Shown here piece by piece: positions 33,928 through 44,568 of a stretch of DNA of 64,000 nt; positions within the stretch are counted from its first letter, which is position 1, and each line of letters begins with the position of its first letter. The position numbers and the translations under genes are program-made. The notes beneath the pieces are model-generated. The model was given only the letters and a program-made list of their open reading frames with translations, did no database searches and was not told the origin of the DNA. The stretch comes from Bursaphelenchus xylophilus (lineage: Eukaryota; Nematoda; Chromadorea; Rhabditida; Aphelenchoididae): assembly GCA_904066235.2 (NCBI GenBank), contig CAJFCV020000002.1, positions 8,928,001 through 8,992,000 on the forward strand. Reading direction: 5' to 3'.

Positions 33928-35809
33928 ATGACGGATTCGTGGGATACTGTTGATAATAGTAAGTTTTACCTTATCTTTTGGTGGAAAAACTTGTGAAACA
34001 AGCGAAACCTTTCATTTTTGAACTAGTTCTTTATCAGACTTTGCTGATTCACTGTCGAAATTACTCTAAAACATAGTTTTGTGTGTTTCGACAAGCTGTT
34101 GTTTCAACGAAAATTTGGTTTTGCAGTTTACAAGTTCTTCCTCTAATTTGTTCCTCTTGTCTCCTAGGTTTCGTCTTTGTTTATCGTTCAGAACCTCTTT
34201 CATCCACGGCCTTGGATTATTTCGGTCATTTTGTAGACCAATCATGGGAGTTCGATGCGAACGCAAGCATCGCTGTCCAGGAAAAGTTCTTCAGAGATGG
34301 TCATGTCGGAGATCGATGTGAACTCCTAATTTCTCATCCATTCTACTTGGCAACTGGTAAGTTCTCTTGTTTTTTTGCTTTCTGAGTTTAGGAACATTTG
34401 GATCGGCAATGAGTGACCGAGGAACCATTTTTTTGAGTAGTAGTTTATATCAGACTAGGTCGTTCTAAAATTTGATGCAGATGTTGAAAATTACATCTTT
34501 TTTTACACAAAATCACTATTCATTGCCTGTTCTATGACGATAGATTACTCACAATTGCATATTTCAGGGCCTGGACTTGGCATGAACATTGAATATTGGA
34601 AAGACGTAAAATTTCTTTTGGTCAGAATGAAATCAGAGCACATTAGTGTCCAATGCACTTTGGATTCGGATGAGGTTGATGAAATCCTCAAGGATATTGA
34701 TGGTAGATTTTAATGACAATATTATGCAATACGGAAACTTTTAAAAATTTATATATTGTTTATGTCTTTTAGGTTTAAAAGAGCTCAAGACGGTCAAATT
34801 TACATGCTTGGAGAGGCAGAAATCATGCAGAACAGAGACAGTCCTCAAGTATATCGGCGACAGAATAGTTGAGATCACTGCGGATAAGTCCATCATTCCG
34901 TTTATACACAAATTACCTCACCTCAAGGAGTTCAACTACGCTGAACCTGGAGAAGTCGGTAATAATAATTTTTTTAAACTTAAAATAATTTTTTTTGTGC
35001 TATTTCAGATATTGAGGCGGTCTTTGGCTTGGCTGTCCCATATTTAAATCTAAAACATACCGAATTCGTGAGGTTGACCGAGATCGGAGAACATCAGTAA
35101 GATTCAATTTTATTATTGCATTATGTGTTTAGGTTTACAAAGAATTCGACTTTGAATCGAGTGGATATCAACACGAAGTTGGGGGAGCTTGAAAAATTAG
35201 ATGAGAAAGCAATTTTGAAGACATTTGAGGCACTAAAATCGCTGAATCCACATATTTTTGCCCATTTTCAATGTGATATGGTGTTCTACGACGAAAAAGA
35301 TGAGGTGAGAGGATGAGTGATTGATGAATTGAGGGGATGAAAGCAAAAGAGAGATGTTTGAAGTTAATTTTAGAAGTTGGGATATTACACTTGACTTGAT
35401 GACGACTTTTTGCTATTTTTATGCTTTAGATTGACATTTTTTGGTAGTTTTTGTAGTTTAGAAGGTGATTTATGAAAATTGCTTTATTTTTTTGATTTAT
35501 TCCAGTGGTCGGACACCAAAGTTTTCCTCAAATTTTATCAATGTTCAATTGAAAAGATCACAGCTCAAGCAAAAACTGCCGACATCAAGGCTTCATTCAA
35601 TGTCTCAGCGGAAGTGAAGGTAAGTCAAAACTAAACTTTTATTTATTTTATTTGAACTTTAGGACTATCCCGATAAATTTGATGAGTTTTTGGAAGCCAC
35701 CTTCCCCGATGCCAAGATCACACTACAAGATGAGGATTATAGTCTGGATTATGATTCAAACGGCGTCAAAGTTAACTTTGGAGTTGGGAAGGAACAACCG
35801 ATGATGTAA
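33928..35809 (+). CDS. Unrecognised 353-residue protein
   Basis: Eight exons: 33928-33958, 34168-34356, 34568-34702, 34773-34958, 35009-35096, 35133-35304, 35506-35619, 35663-35809; 1062 bases, all GT-AG, frame intact. There is no signal peptide or membrane segment. The protein starts MTDSWDTVDN, contains FVFVYRSEPLSSTALDYFGHF and RCELLISHPFYLATG, then alternating strand/helix segments with leucine-rich spacing (LKELKTVKFTC, LPHLKEFNY, YLNLKHTEFVRLTEIGEHQ, LKSLNPHIFAHFQC), and an acidic C-terminus (LQDEDYSLDYDSNG). The middle looks like the C-terminal halves of nematode F-box-associated (FTH-like) proteins, which also read as irregular leucine-rich repeats, but I see no F-box, so this is weak. 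Probably intracellular. Confidence 0.72.
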
Positions 35810-36047
35810 TGGAGACAAGAACAGTATTTTTTATTTATTTATGGCCAGTTTTTATATTGTTTTACTTGTCACAAGCTTTATTCTCCTATTCAAACCGGTT
35901 CCTAAAGACGTGCCTTTGATTTTTAACCAATTTTATGTTGTTCTCGTGCTGTATACCAAAAAAATATAAAATATTGTAATTTGTATTGAGATTTGATTAA
36001 TAAAAATCTTCATTTTTATATTATACTTACAGAGATATCCATCTAAA

Positions 36048-36487
36048 GAAAGTACCCCAAGTGCGACGCTCAGATTTTCTTTAAATTTTGCACACACGTC
36101 GGGTATGAACTTAATATAAATTCCTGAAAGTTTTAGCTCGCGCTTTGCAAGCGCCGCCGAGATATTGAACGATCTTTGCCGCCGAGAGAGCACAAAACGT
36201 GGAAAGCGGTCAGAGAGAAAAACACTTTTTGGCCGTAACTTTGCTAGTTTCGTGCGGAAAAAATTGATTTTTTGTGGAAACATTGCCCTTTGTGGTAGAA
36301 ATAGGCATGAAACTCGTGCCGAAATTCGGTAAAAAGTCTTAAATTTTCGCCAAAATTTCGATCAGAAAATCTCGGTTGTTTCTGCAAAGAGCGAGCTAGA
36401 ATTCTCGCATATATTTTAGAAAAGATCATTCTAAATTTGCGCCAAGTTTCATAAAAATCTGAGCGTCGCACTTGGAGTACTTCCCCT
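36048..36487. mobile_element. ~440 bp inverted-repeat element, family B, copy 1
   Basis: Bounded by AAGTACCCCAAGTGCGACGCTCAGAT and its complement ATCTGAGCGTCGCACTTGGAGTACTT. Internally AAGCGCGAGCTAAAACT and GAAACTCGTGCCG segments mirror each other. The family appears at 51.0, 56.1-57.2 and 61.5-62.5 kb as well. The termini read roughly CAGGGGAAGTAC. No coding capacity. Confidence 0.82.
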
Positions 36488-36504
36488 GCTAATTTAGAAA
36501 ATAC

Positions 36505-36676
36505 ACAGCGGAAATGCCGTTTTGAAGATCGTGCCCTTTTCTCACAAAAAGAGCGGGCGCGCTTTTGAAATCGGAGTTTTTTTTCACTTGGAGAGGGAGG
36601 TATTTTGCCACATTTTTGATACTTCCTGAATGCAAAATGGTAGGTTCTTTGCCACGGGATCAGGTCAGTCACTGTA
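36505..36676. mobile_element. TA-flanked hairpin MITE, copy 6 (5' half lost)
   Basis: Only the loop and right arm remain: GAGCGGGCGCGC, CACTTGGAGAGGGAGG, then CAGGTCAGTCACTGTA. It is joined directly to family-B element copy 1, within the region upstream of the truncated protease. Confidence 0.82.
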
Positions 36677-36699
36677 GAAAATTCCACGGTGCGACGAAT

Positions 36700-36722
36700 C
36701 CATATTATTTTCCCGACAGACT
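36700..36722. repeat. MITE end fragment (TTTTCCCGACAGACTG)
   Basis: ATTATTTTCCCGACAGACTGAT is identical to the right end of the MITE at 37467-37622. It sits only 11 bp before the first surviving protease exon. Confidence 0.7.
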
Positions 36723-36733
36723 GATAATTCCAG

Positions 36734-37337
36734 GCGCTGTAGCGGCAAAAACGGGAAAAGTTGTGCCGTTAAGTCCACAAGAACTCATCTCCTGCACCAC
36801 GAACGCGAACGGCAATGACGGATGCAACGGCGGCTACTTGGACTTGGCCTTGAAATACGTCAAAGAAGAGGGGCTTTCGGCCGCCAAATCGTCGCCATTC
36901 GTCTCTTCGCGGGGCCGAATTCCTCAATGCCAAGTGGGCCGAAAAGTGGGGAAAATCAAAAATTACAAACAAATCCCAAAAAGACGCGAGGACTTGATGC
37001 AAAGGTTTCTCTACAACCAGGGACCGTTGAGTGTTAGTAAGTCGATTTTTCAGTCGTCTACGCTCGCAAAACGCCCCTTGTTTTAGCCATTGACGCTCGC
37101 CAACTCCGCCATTACAAGCATGGGGTTCTTCGGCCGAGGAAACCCGCCGGCGGCTGGCAAATCAATCATGCCGTCACGATCCTCGGCTACGGCGAGGAAA
37201 AGGTGCCGTTTTGGATTGTGAAGAACTCGTGGGGCACGGAATGGGGAGAAAAGGGGTTCTTCCGACTACTCAGAGGGCAGAATTCATTGGCCATCGGGCA
37301 GGAGAGCTACGTGGCGTTCGTTTCAAACGAAAATTAA
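36734..37337 (+). pseudogene. 5'-truncated papain-family (C1A) cysteine protease
   Basis: Two exons (36734-37036, 37087-37337) encode the C-terminal ~184 residues of a cathepsin-like protease. Present: LSPQELISC and GCNGGYLDLALKYV of the L domain, the PL-S linker near NQGPLSV, the catalytic His in [14 protein letters not shown], the catalytic Asn in [15 protein letters not shown] and the C-terminal [15 protein letters not shown]. Missing: signal peptide, propeptide and the exon with the nucleophile motif QGSCGSCWAF. The first exon starts with a good acceptor (AATTCCAG) at a phase-1 boundary, but the ~900 bp upstream consist almost entirely of transposable elements, and the gene before that is complete. 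It therefore cannot encode an active protease as it stands. The remaining frame is open and both junctions are GT-AG, so the loss looks recent. Confidence 0.82.
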
Positions 37338-37466
37338 ACTTTTTTTGAATTGCAAATAAAATTTGCAAACTTTCTGAGATTTTTTCAAAAATCGAATTAT
37401 GCTCCCATCGCAAGCTGTCAAAATTTTAGATATTTTGGGTTACTGTAGATGGATCTATGTGTTACA

Positions 37467-37622
37467 AGTCCGTCGGGAAAATAATGAGCACTCTGTCGTG
37501 CCGAAAATCGCATCGCCGCTGAGAAGATGAATTGTTCGCGGCGAAATCAAATTTTTTTTTCTTTTCAACTCCGTGTCGCGATCGGCGCAGCCACATTGTG
37601 CTCATTATTTTCCCGACAGACT
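37467..37622. mobile_element. ~155 bp MITE downstream of the protease remnant
   Basis: AGTCCGTCGGGAAAATAATGAGCAC at the left end is mirrored by GTGCTCATTATTTTCCCGACAGACT at the right. Inner CGGCGATGC-like segments are also roughly mirrored. A fragment of the same end lies at 36700-36722. Confidence 0.78.
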
Positions 37623-37781
37623 GATGTTAGCGTTTTCATAAAGTGCGTGGACATTTTGTCACGGTCTGCACCGTGCACAAAAACCCCTCCATTTTGCACC
37701 GTGCATTTAATTTTTTTATGGTTTTCGCACTGTGCATCAAAATATTCGTGCAATATAAGCAAGTTTTGTCGAAGTCGCTGC

Positions 37782-37789
37782 GGTGGTGC
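37782..37789. repeat. 8 bp target-site duplication, left (GGTGGTGC)
   Basis: GGTGGTGC immediately before TAGAGGTGGCAA; repeated at 41014-41021 directly after the element. Confidence 0.88.
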
Positions 37790-40700
37790 TAGAGGTGGCA
37801 ATCGGGCCGGGCCCGGCCGATTTTTGCGGCCCGGCCCGCGGGCCGAAGTGACCAGGCCGGCCCAGGGCTTTTTCAAATTTACTCAGGCCCGGCCCGGCCC
37901 GATGAAAGCCCAGGCCGGCCCGGCCCGGTTTGGCCCGCTAATACAGAAAAGTTGGATAAAAGTCTTTGCACTTTCTACTAGAACTTGTTATGCTTTCCAG
38001 AAGGTTTTTACATGTGTCTGCATGAAATTAAAAAGTCTAGTCGGATGACTGGAACATCCGTACAGGTAGCTAAAATCTAGCCAAAAAGTTGGATTGTGTT
38101 GAATTTTTTAATCCTATAAGAAGTTAGCTGTATAAAAGTATGGACGTAATAAGGTACATGGTTAACCAAAACTGTTTAAAAGAGAGTTTTTTACAGATTG
38201 AAGCTTCTCATAACAAGGGCCGGACATTTCGAAAAAACGACCGACTCAGAATCTTTTGATATTTTGCATAGTTGTTGTACCATGACAGCTGAACGTCAGC
38301 ACGAATTTTTAGTTTCAGAAATTACCGTATACGGGGGTTACGGTAGGTACAATTTTTACAAAGATTGGGTTCGTGTGTAAAAACCGCAAGGAGTAACAGC
38401 ACAAAACTCCGCTGTTTTACGTTTTTGACCATGGGGAACATTTTCATAATTGACAACTTTGCCGTAGGATGTAGTCTTAGACTACTTTGAAAAATACCAA
38501 GGTACCATATTGAATGTAACTTTTTTGCAGAGAACTTGTCTCAACTTTTGAAACCTCATAAAAACACTTTGACATGTATGTAACAACATATCAAAAATGC
38601 GCGAAAATAAAAGGGGGGGGGGTTTTGGAGTTACGGTACTTTGAATGTGGCCGGTACGGTATATCAAAAAATCATTTTTTTCAAAATCGGTGTAGAAGAC
38701 CCGCAAAAATTGCCAAAATACGTTTTCGACCATGGCGAACATTTTTGTAATTGACACTTTTTTTGTAGGATGTAGTCTTCGCCTACTTCGAAAATGACCC
38801 ACATACCATGTGTACTGTAACTCTTCGGCATTCTATTTGTCTCAACTTTTGAAACCTCTCAAAAATACCTTGATATGTATGGAACGACATATCAAAAATT
38901 TAGAAAAATAAAAGGGGGGGTTTTGGAGTTATGGCACTTTTAACGTTGCCGGTACGGTATATCAAAATTTCATTTTTTCTAAAATTGGAGTAGGACAACC
39001 GCAAACCTTGCCAATATACGTTTTCAACCATGGAGAACATTTTTGTAATTGACAGTTTTGTTCTAGGATGCAGCCTTCGACCGGTATGAGAAATGTCAAG
39101 ATACCATGTTCAATATAACTTTCCGGCATTCAACTTGTCTCAACTTTTGAAACCTTTCAAAAACACCTTGACATATGTGTAACAACATATCAAAAATTTA
39201 GGAAAATAAAAGGGGGGGGTTTTGGAGTTATGGCACTTTGTATGTTGGACATACAGTACACCTCGATTTATTCTCGGCTTAACTTTACGTAGATTATTTT
39301 AAAAACAAAATGTATTGTTTTATATGTGTTGTACGACCCTCACAAACTATTTTCGCTAGGAAATTCAAAAATTTTAGTCCTAAGCATACTGTAACACATC
39401 GTGCGCAGATAAGTGGTTACTGTAACAACAAGATCAGTGATTTCTTATTTTTTTTGTAACGATTACCACGGTTTAGAGTCATGTGTACCATACCACGGTG
39501 GAATCTATCAAAATCGGATGTCAGCATCACAGAAAAAGTTCGGTGTACTGTATGTCCAACGTTCAAAGTGCCATAACTCCAAAACCCCCCCTTTTATTTT
39601 CCTAAATTTTTGATATGTTGTTCCATACATATCAAGGTATTTTTGAGAGGTTTCAAAAGTTGAGACAAATAGAATGCCGAAGAGTTACATTACACATGGT
39701 ATCTGGGTCATTTTCGAAGTAGGCGAAGACTACATCCTACAAAAAAAGTGTCAATTACAAAAATGTTCGCCATGGTCGAAAACGTATTTTGGCAATTTTT
39801 GCGGGTCTTCTACACCGATTTTGAAAAAAATGTTTTTTTGATATACCGTACCGGCAACATTCAAATTGCTGTAACTCCAAAACCCCCCTTTTATTTTTCT
39901 AAATTTTTGATATGTTGTTCCATACATATCAAGGTATTTTTGAGAGGTTTCAAAAGTTGAGACAAATAGAATGCCGAAGAGTTACAGTACACATGGTATG
40001 TGGGTCATTTTCGAAGTAGGCGAAGACTACATCCTACAAAAAAAGTGTCAATTACAAAAATGTTCGCCATGGTCGAAAACGTGTTTTGGCAATTTTTGCG
40101 GGTCTTCTACACCGATTTTGAAAAAAATGATTTTTTGATATACCGTACCGGCAACATTCAAACTACCGTAACTCCAAAACCCCCCCTTTTATTTTCGCGC
40201 ATTTTTGATATGTTGTTACATACATGTCAAAGTGTTTTTATGAGGTTTCAAAAGTTGAGACAAGTTCTCTGCAAAAAAGTTACATTCAATATGGTACCTT
40301 GGTATTTTTCAAAGTAGTCTAAGACTACATCCTACGGCAAAGTTGTCAATTATGAAAATGTTCCCCATGGTCAAAAACGTAAAACGGCGAGGTTTTGTGC
40401 CTTTACTCTTTGCGGTTTTTACACACGAACCCAATCTTTGTAAAAATTGTACCTACCGTAACCCCCGTATACGGTAATTTCTGAAACTAAAAATTCGAGC
40501 TGACGTTCAGCTATCATGGTACAACAACTATGCAAAATATCAAAAGATTCTGGGTCGGTCGTTTTTTCGAAATGTCCGGGCCATCCTTCGAGTTGCAAAA
40601 AACTCTCTTTTAAACACTTTCATTTACATCAAGGAATCAAAGTTACAGTGAAATTTTTAAATTTATCATAGAAAAATCGAAGATTTTTGCCCGACCCTTG

Positions 40701-41013
40701 CATATTTGGGTGGGATTTTACATATATAATACATATAATAAGTTACACATACATATACATAATTTTAAAAGGTAGTAAAACAGCGTAAAAGTCAAAAAAG
40801 GTTTAATCTAATTTCCATCCATTTTACAAAGCATTTGTGCTTTATTTTGCTGGTTTAGCATTAAAAATTTTTTACTTATCTACCTTCCGGGCCGGGCCGG
40901 GCCGAAAGTGTCGGCCCGGCCCGCGGGCCGAAGCGGTCAGGCCGGCCCAGGGCTTTTTCAAATCTGCTCAGGCTCGGCCCGGCCGGGCCGGCCCAGCCCG
41001 ATTGCCACCTCTA
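37790..41013. mobile_element. 3.2 kb hAT-like foldback element
   Basis: Termini TAGAGGTGGCAATCGGGC and its exact complement, flanked by an 8 bp direct duplication GGTGGTGC: both are classic hAT features. About 130 bp at each end are extremely GC-rich (GGGCCGGGCCCGGCC-type). The interior (about 38190-40620) is one huge palindrome: left-arm tandem units of ~300 bp are mirrored on the right, so the minus-strand frame at 38482-38802 and the plus-strand frame at 40000-40317 are the same sequence inverted. No transposase is present. The window midpoint of the element, about 39400, is the symmetry centre. Confidence 0.9.
38405..40420. repeat. Inverted array of ~300 bp units inside the hAT-like element
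   Basis: Each unit contains GTAGGATGTAGTCTTCG, CATGTGTACTGTAACTCTTCGG, CAACTTTTGAAACCTCTCAA, ATATCAAAAATTTAGAAAAATAAAAGGGGGGG, CGGTACGGTATATCAAAA and CCATGGCGAACATTTTTGTAATTGACA. About three units (38405-39245) face about three inverted units (39535-40420) across a ~290 bp unique centre. Confidence 0.85.
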
Positions 41014-41021
41014 GGTGGTGC
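41014..41021. repeat. 8 bp target-site duplication, right (GGTGGTGC)
   Basis: Direct copy of 37782-37789, immediately after the element terminus ACCTCTA. Confidence 0.88.
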
Positions 41022-41085
41022 CAGGAAATTGCACAGTGCAAACGGTTTTTTTTCAGGCTGCACTGTGCGAAAAAGAGAAAATGTC

Positions 41086-41440
41086 CATGCACTTTATGAA
41101 AATACTAAATTTCATATTTAAAAAAAAATTTCTTTTTTTTTTTGAATCTTCAAATTTCATTTTTTTTTTATATTTGCGATTCTCGAAAAAAAATTCAAAA
41201 ACTTCCATGCACTTTATGAAAATACTAAATTTCATATTTAAAAAAAAATTTCTTTTTTTTTTGAATCTTCAAATTTCATTTTTTTTTTTATATTTGCGAT
41301 TCTCGAAAAAAATTCAAAAACTTCCATGCACTTTATGAAAATACTAAACTTCATACTTAAAAAAAAATTTTTTTTTAAAACTTCGAATTTTAATTTTTTT
41401 TTAAAATTTTTGCGATTTTCGAAAAAAAAAACATTTCAAA
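41086..41440. repeat. Three-copy ~118 bp tandem repeat
   Basis: CCATGCACTTTATGAAAATACTAAA recurs at about 41087, 41206 and 41324, each followed by poly-A/poly-T tracts and TTGCGATTCTCGAAAAAA. The first unit overlaps the end of the split MITE, so the array probably grew from its terminus. Confidence 0.85.
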
Positions 41441-41585
41441 AATTTTTTATGCAAATTTCCCCAAATTTCCTCATTTCCCCACACCTCCCTTCCCCTCATA
41501 CCTTCTCGACGCTCACTCGTTGATCGGTTGCTAAGCTTGCACCTCTTTTTTGTCCCACTTCCACAGTAATCTGCGGGCCGTTGTA

Positions 41586-44519
41586 ATGGAAAAAGAGAAA
41601 GACAAAAAGGGCCACGGAGTCGCGCAGGTCGGCGGGTTCTTGCAGCGTCTCAAGAAGAAGGCGCAGAACAAGTTCCGCGGAGGCGACGATGGGAACGGCG
41701 GCGTGACAGCTGAGGAGAAATCCGTCAAGGTGAGTTCCAAGCCCAAAAACATTGGTTTTATGGGGCTTGCGCAAAGTTTTTGAAATTTTCGTGTTTTCGT
41801 GGCGGGACAAAAAAAATTTTTTTTTTTTTTGAAACTTTGACTAAGCTTGGAAAATACTGAAAGTCAAGAATTTCTAAAGCATTTTCTGAGACATTTCTCG
41901 CCGGAATCTTGCGTAAGCCACCGATTTTTTCGTTGCAAATTATTGAAAAGTTGCTGAATTGCAATTTTAACGAGTTTTTTTAGAAAAAGGATAATCAGAA
42001 GCAGACGCAGGCCCGTAGGAAGAAGAATACGGCTACGAATACTCCCAAGGAAAGCAAATCAGATGATACCGCATCCTCTATGGTCATGAAGAAGAAAGAC
42101 CGAGAACGCGACAAAGATAAAGAAAAAGAGAGCGGATTGGATGCCTCCAGAAGTGTTAAAAAGAAGAAGTGAGTTTGATTATAACACTACGGCAGACGTA
42201 TTTTGCGTTCAAACCACTTCTGAGGCTTTTGCAACCATTTTGCGCCCTTGAAACAGAATGCCAAAAATGGCGGGAAATTCGAATTTCACACTATGCCTTT
42301 TTTAGTGGGAGATGGAGTGTTGCTATTTTACCCTTTTTTGAATTAATTCGATCCCTTTCGAGCCCCTGAAACACAATGCCAAATTTGGGCGGGAAATTTA
42401 AAATTTGAATTCTTTGGCATAATTAGTACGGTATCGAACTGAGACGATTGTGTTTTACTCCACGCTCACTTCCAAAGCGATTGGATCACCTTTTGAGCCT
42501 TGCAACAGAATGCCAGAATCTGTGGGAAAGAGCCGGAATTCAAAACTAAAATTTCGATTTCAGCCATAAAAAGAAAGCACCGAACGCCAACGTCACCGTA
42601 ATGAAGGTGGTTGAGACGGAAACCCAAATAAAGGAGGTCCCGGAGACCGTCACCGACAAATTCAACTTCATTCCGACCATGTTAAACAAGGAGTTGAGCG
42701 GGATCCGAAAAGAATTCAACGACATCAAGGCCGAAGACAAGGCAAAGGTCCATATGGCCATGGCGTGTCAAGATCCCGCGAATGCGGACAAGAATCGCTA
42801 CAAGGTGAGAGAAATCGCGGTGTTTCTTGTGTTTAGAGGGTGCTTTGAAATCTGCATGTTTTCGTGGTGGGACTCAAAAAATTTTTTTGGAAGTCAAAGC
42901 CTCTTGATGAAACTTTGGGGAAATTTAAAATAGAATTTTCCGAAGCATTTGTCAAGATTTGGGCTCTTACTGTGCAGGAATTTTCGATTTTTCGGCGGAA
43001 AATCAAAAAAATAAAAAAAAATTTTTCTCGCGATTTTCAGCGTGAAAAATTTGCATTCTACCCTAATTGGGGAGCACAATCTTTCTATGAAACATTGCTT
43101 TTTTCTCAGGATAATTCGAAAAGGTATAGCTGAAAACAATTTTTTTGACTCTCCTAATTTTCCATAGTCTCTCATCGGGAAAATTGTTGAATTTCTCGAC
43201 TCTCCGCGAGAACTAGGCGCTCAAACTTTTAGCAATCAGTGGTTAGCCCATTGAGACTTGCTGTGCAAAATTTCAAGTCATTTGAGGCACTTGGGATACT
43301 GTAATTCGCACTTTTTTTCAGAACATTCTCTGTCTGGACGCATCGCGCGTCAGACTGTCGGATGGGGGCTACTATCACGCGAGTGCGGTGGATTCGCGTT
43401 TTATTCTGGCCCAGTCGCCCATGTTCAACACTACCGCGCAATTTTGGGATTTGGTTCAGAACGAAGGAGTCGAAATGGTCGGTTTTTATTGTTTTAGTCA
43501 TCAAGTTTGCGATTTGTTTGAAGAATTTGAATATTTTTTAAAATTTTTGCTTATTTCGTTTGGTTTTCAGATTGTGCAGTTGCATCCATGTGATGAAGGA
43601 AGAAAGTGCGCTAGATATTACCCAGGAAAAGTAGGCGAAACCAACGACTTTGGAGTGTTCAAGGTCGCGAATTGCAGAGTAAGTAGGCCACAAAAAAGGT
43701 ACTCCGCGAACTGCGCCCAAGCTTGGGCACTAAAGCTAGAAAAAAACGCTTCGACCTAGCTGGCACTGAATTACTATAATAGCTCTATAGTTTTAAGGGT
43801 ACCTACGAAGGCTGTGACGACTCATTTAGTTCCATACGGAGGCAATAAGTTTAGCTCCGGACATGTTTCGCCAAAATAAGGAACTTTTACCAGTTGGACC
43901 TATTATTATCAACAATTCTTGGTTTTCAGATCGACGCCAGCCCTGTGGAGGAGCCGACCCTCCATTTCAGTCATTTCAAAGTTAGCGGCCCTAAGGGCGA
44001 GCAAAAAGTCAAGCATGTTTTCTGGTCCAATTTCCCTCCGGTGGGCTTCCCCGAGCCTTCGAACACGATGCCCTTCCTTTGGAAGCAAATCAAAGGCCAC
44101 AGGAAAGTGTTGGTCCATTGCAGCTCGGGAGCAGGTCGCAGCGCCGTGCTGGTTTTTACTTGCCAAATTCTGGAAAGAATCCAGCATGGAGAAGAAGCGG
44201 ATGCACCCAGGATGTTGAGGAACCTCCGGGAGAAGCGACATTGCGCTATCCGCAATGAAATGGTGGGTGGGGAGCGGGCAAATCAGTTCGCGTTTATAAA
44301 GCGTAACATTTGTTTTATTTTCAGCAATACGTGTACGTGATGCGCATCATCCTCTTCTACTTTATGAAGTACAATGCTGTGGAGATGTCGCAGAATTTGC
44401 TCATCTTCGTCGATGATTTTGATACCTATGCCAAAAAGTTCGAGAGAGAAGAGAAGGAAAGAAAAGAAAAGTGTCCCATTCCTGAGGCTACGGAACCCAC
44501 CGATGAATTTCAGAATTGA
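41586..44519 (+). CDS. Protein tyrosine phosphatase-like protein with atypical WPD loop
   Basis: Seven exons: 41586-41729, 41984-42168, 42564-42804, 43322-43477, 43571-43678, 43930-44262, 44325-44519; 453 residues. The N-terminal ~170 residues are lysine-rich and low-complexity (KKKDRERDKDKEKE). The PTP domain follows: NRYKNILCLDASRVRL, YYHASAVDSRFILAQSPMFNTTAQFW, VEMIVQLHPC, the P-loop VHCSSGAGRS (HC-x5-R intact, Cys about residue 342) and Q-loop EMQYVYVMR. The WPD loop reads WSNFPPVGFP at about 312: the general-acid Asp is replaced by Pro. Nematodes have large families of such PTPs, many expressed in sperm. The missing Asp suggests weak catalysis or substrate trapping (inference). Exon 4 ends at GTCGGT, a poor donor, but the join matches PTP alignments. 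ATG lies about 18 bases after a TTCCACAG acceptor. AATAAA at about 44528. Confidence 0.88.
42240..42540. repeat. Three imperfect intronic repeats in the PTP gene
   Basis: Variants of GCCxxTGAAACAGAATGCCAAA followed by GGCGGGAAAT recur near 42247, 42361 and 42494 within intron 2, spaced 115-135 bp. Function unknown; probably decayed tandem duplication. Confidence 0.6.
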
Positions 44520-44568
44520 GTTTCAAAAATAAATTTTTATCTTCAGGGAAATTTGCGATTTTTTTGTG

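Larger units (their letters stand above)
37632..41104. mobile_element. ~250 bp MITE split by the hAT-like element
   Basis: GTTTTCATAAAGTGCGTGGACATTTT at about 37632-37657 matches, inverted, AAAATGTCCATGCACTTTATGAAAAT at about 41079-41104. GCACCGTGCA/GCACTGTGCA motifs follow on each side. The element is interrupted at 37790-41013 by the hAT-like insertion. Confidence 0.72.

Noticed and set aside
36565..36733. Protease exon extended upstream to an ATG-like start
   Set aside because: The upstream part translates hairpin MITE sequence; a good acceptor at 36733 marks the true exon boundary.
38482..40317. Pair of ~105-codon frames reading the same peptide on opposite strands
   Set aside because: They are mirror images inside the hAT-like palindrome; no similarity to transposase.
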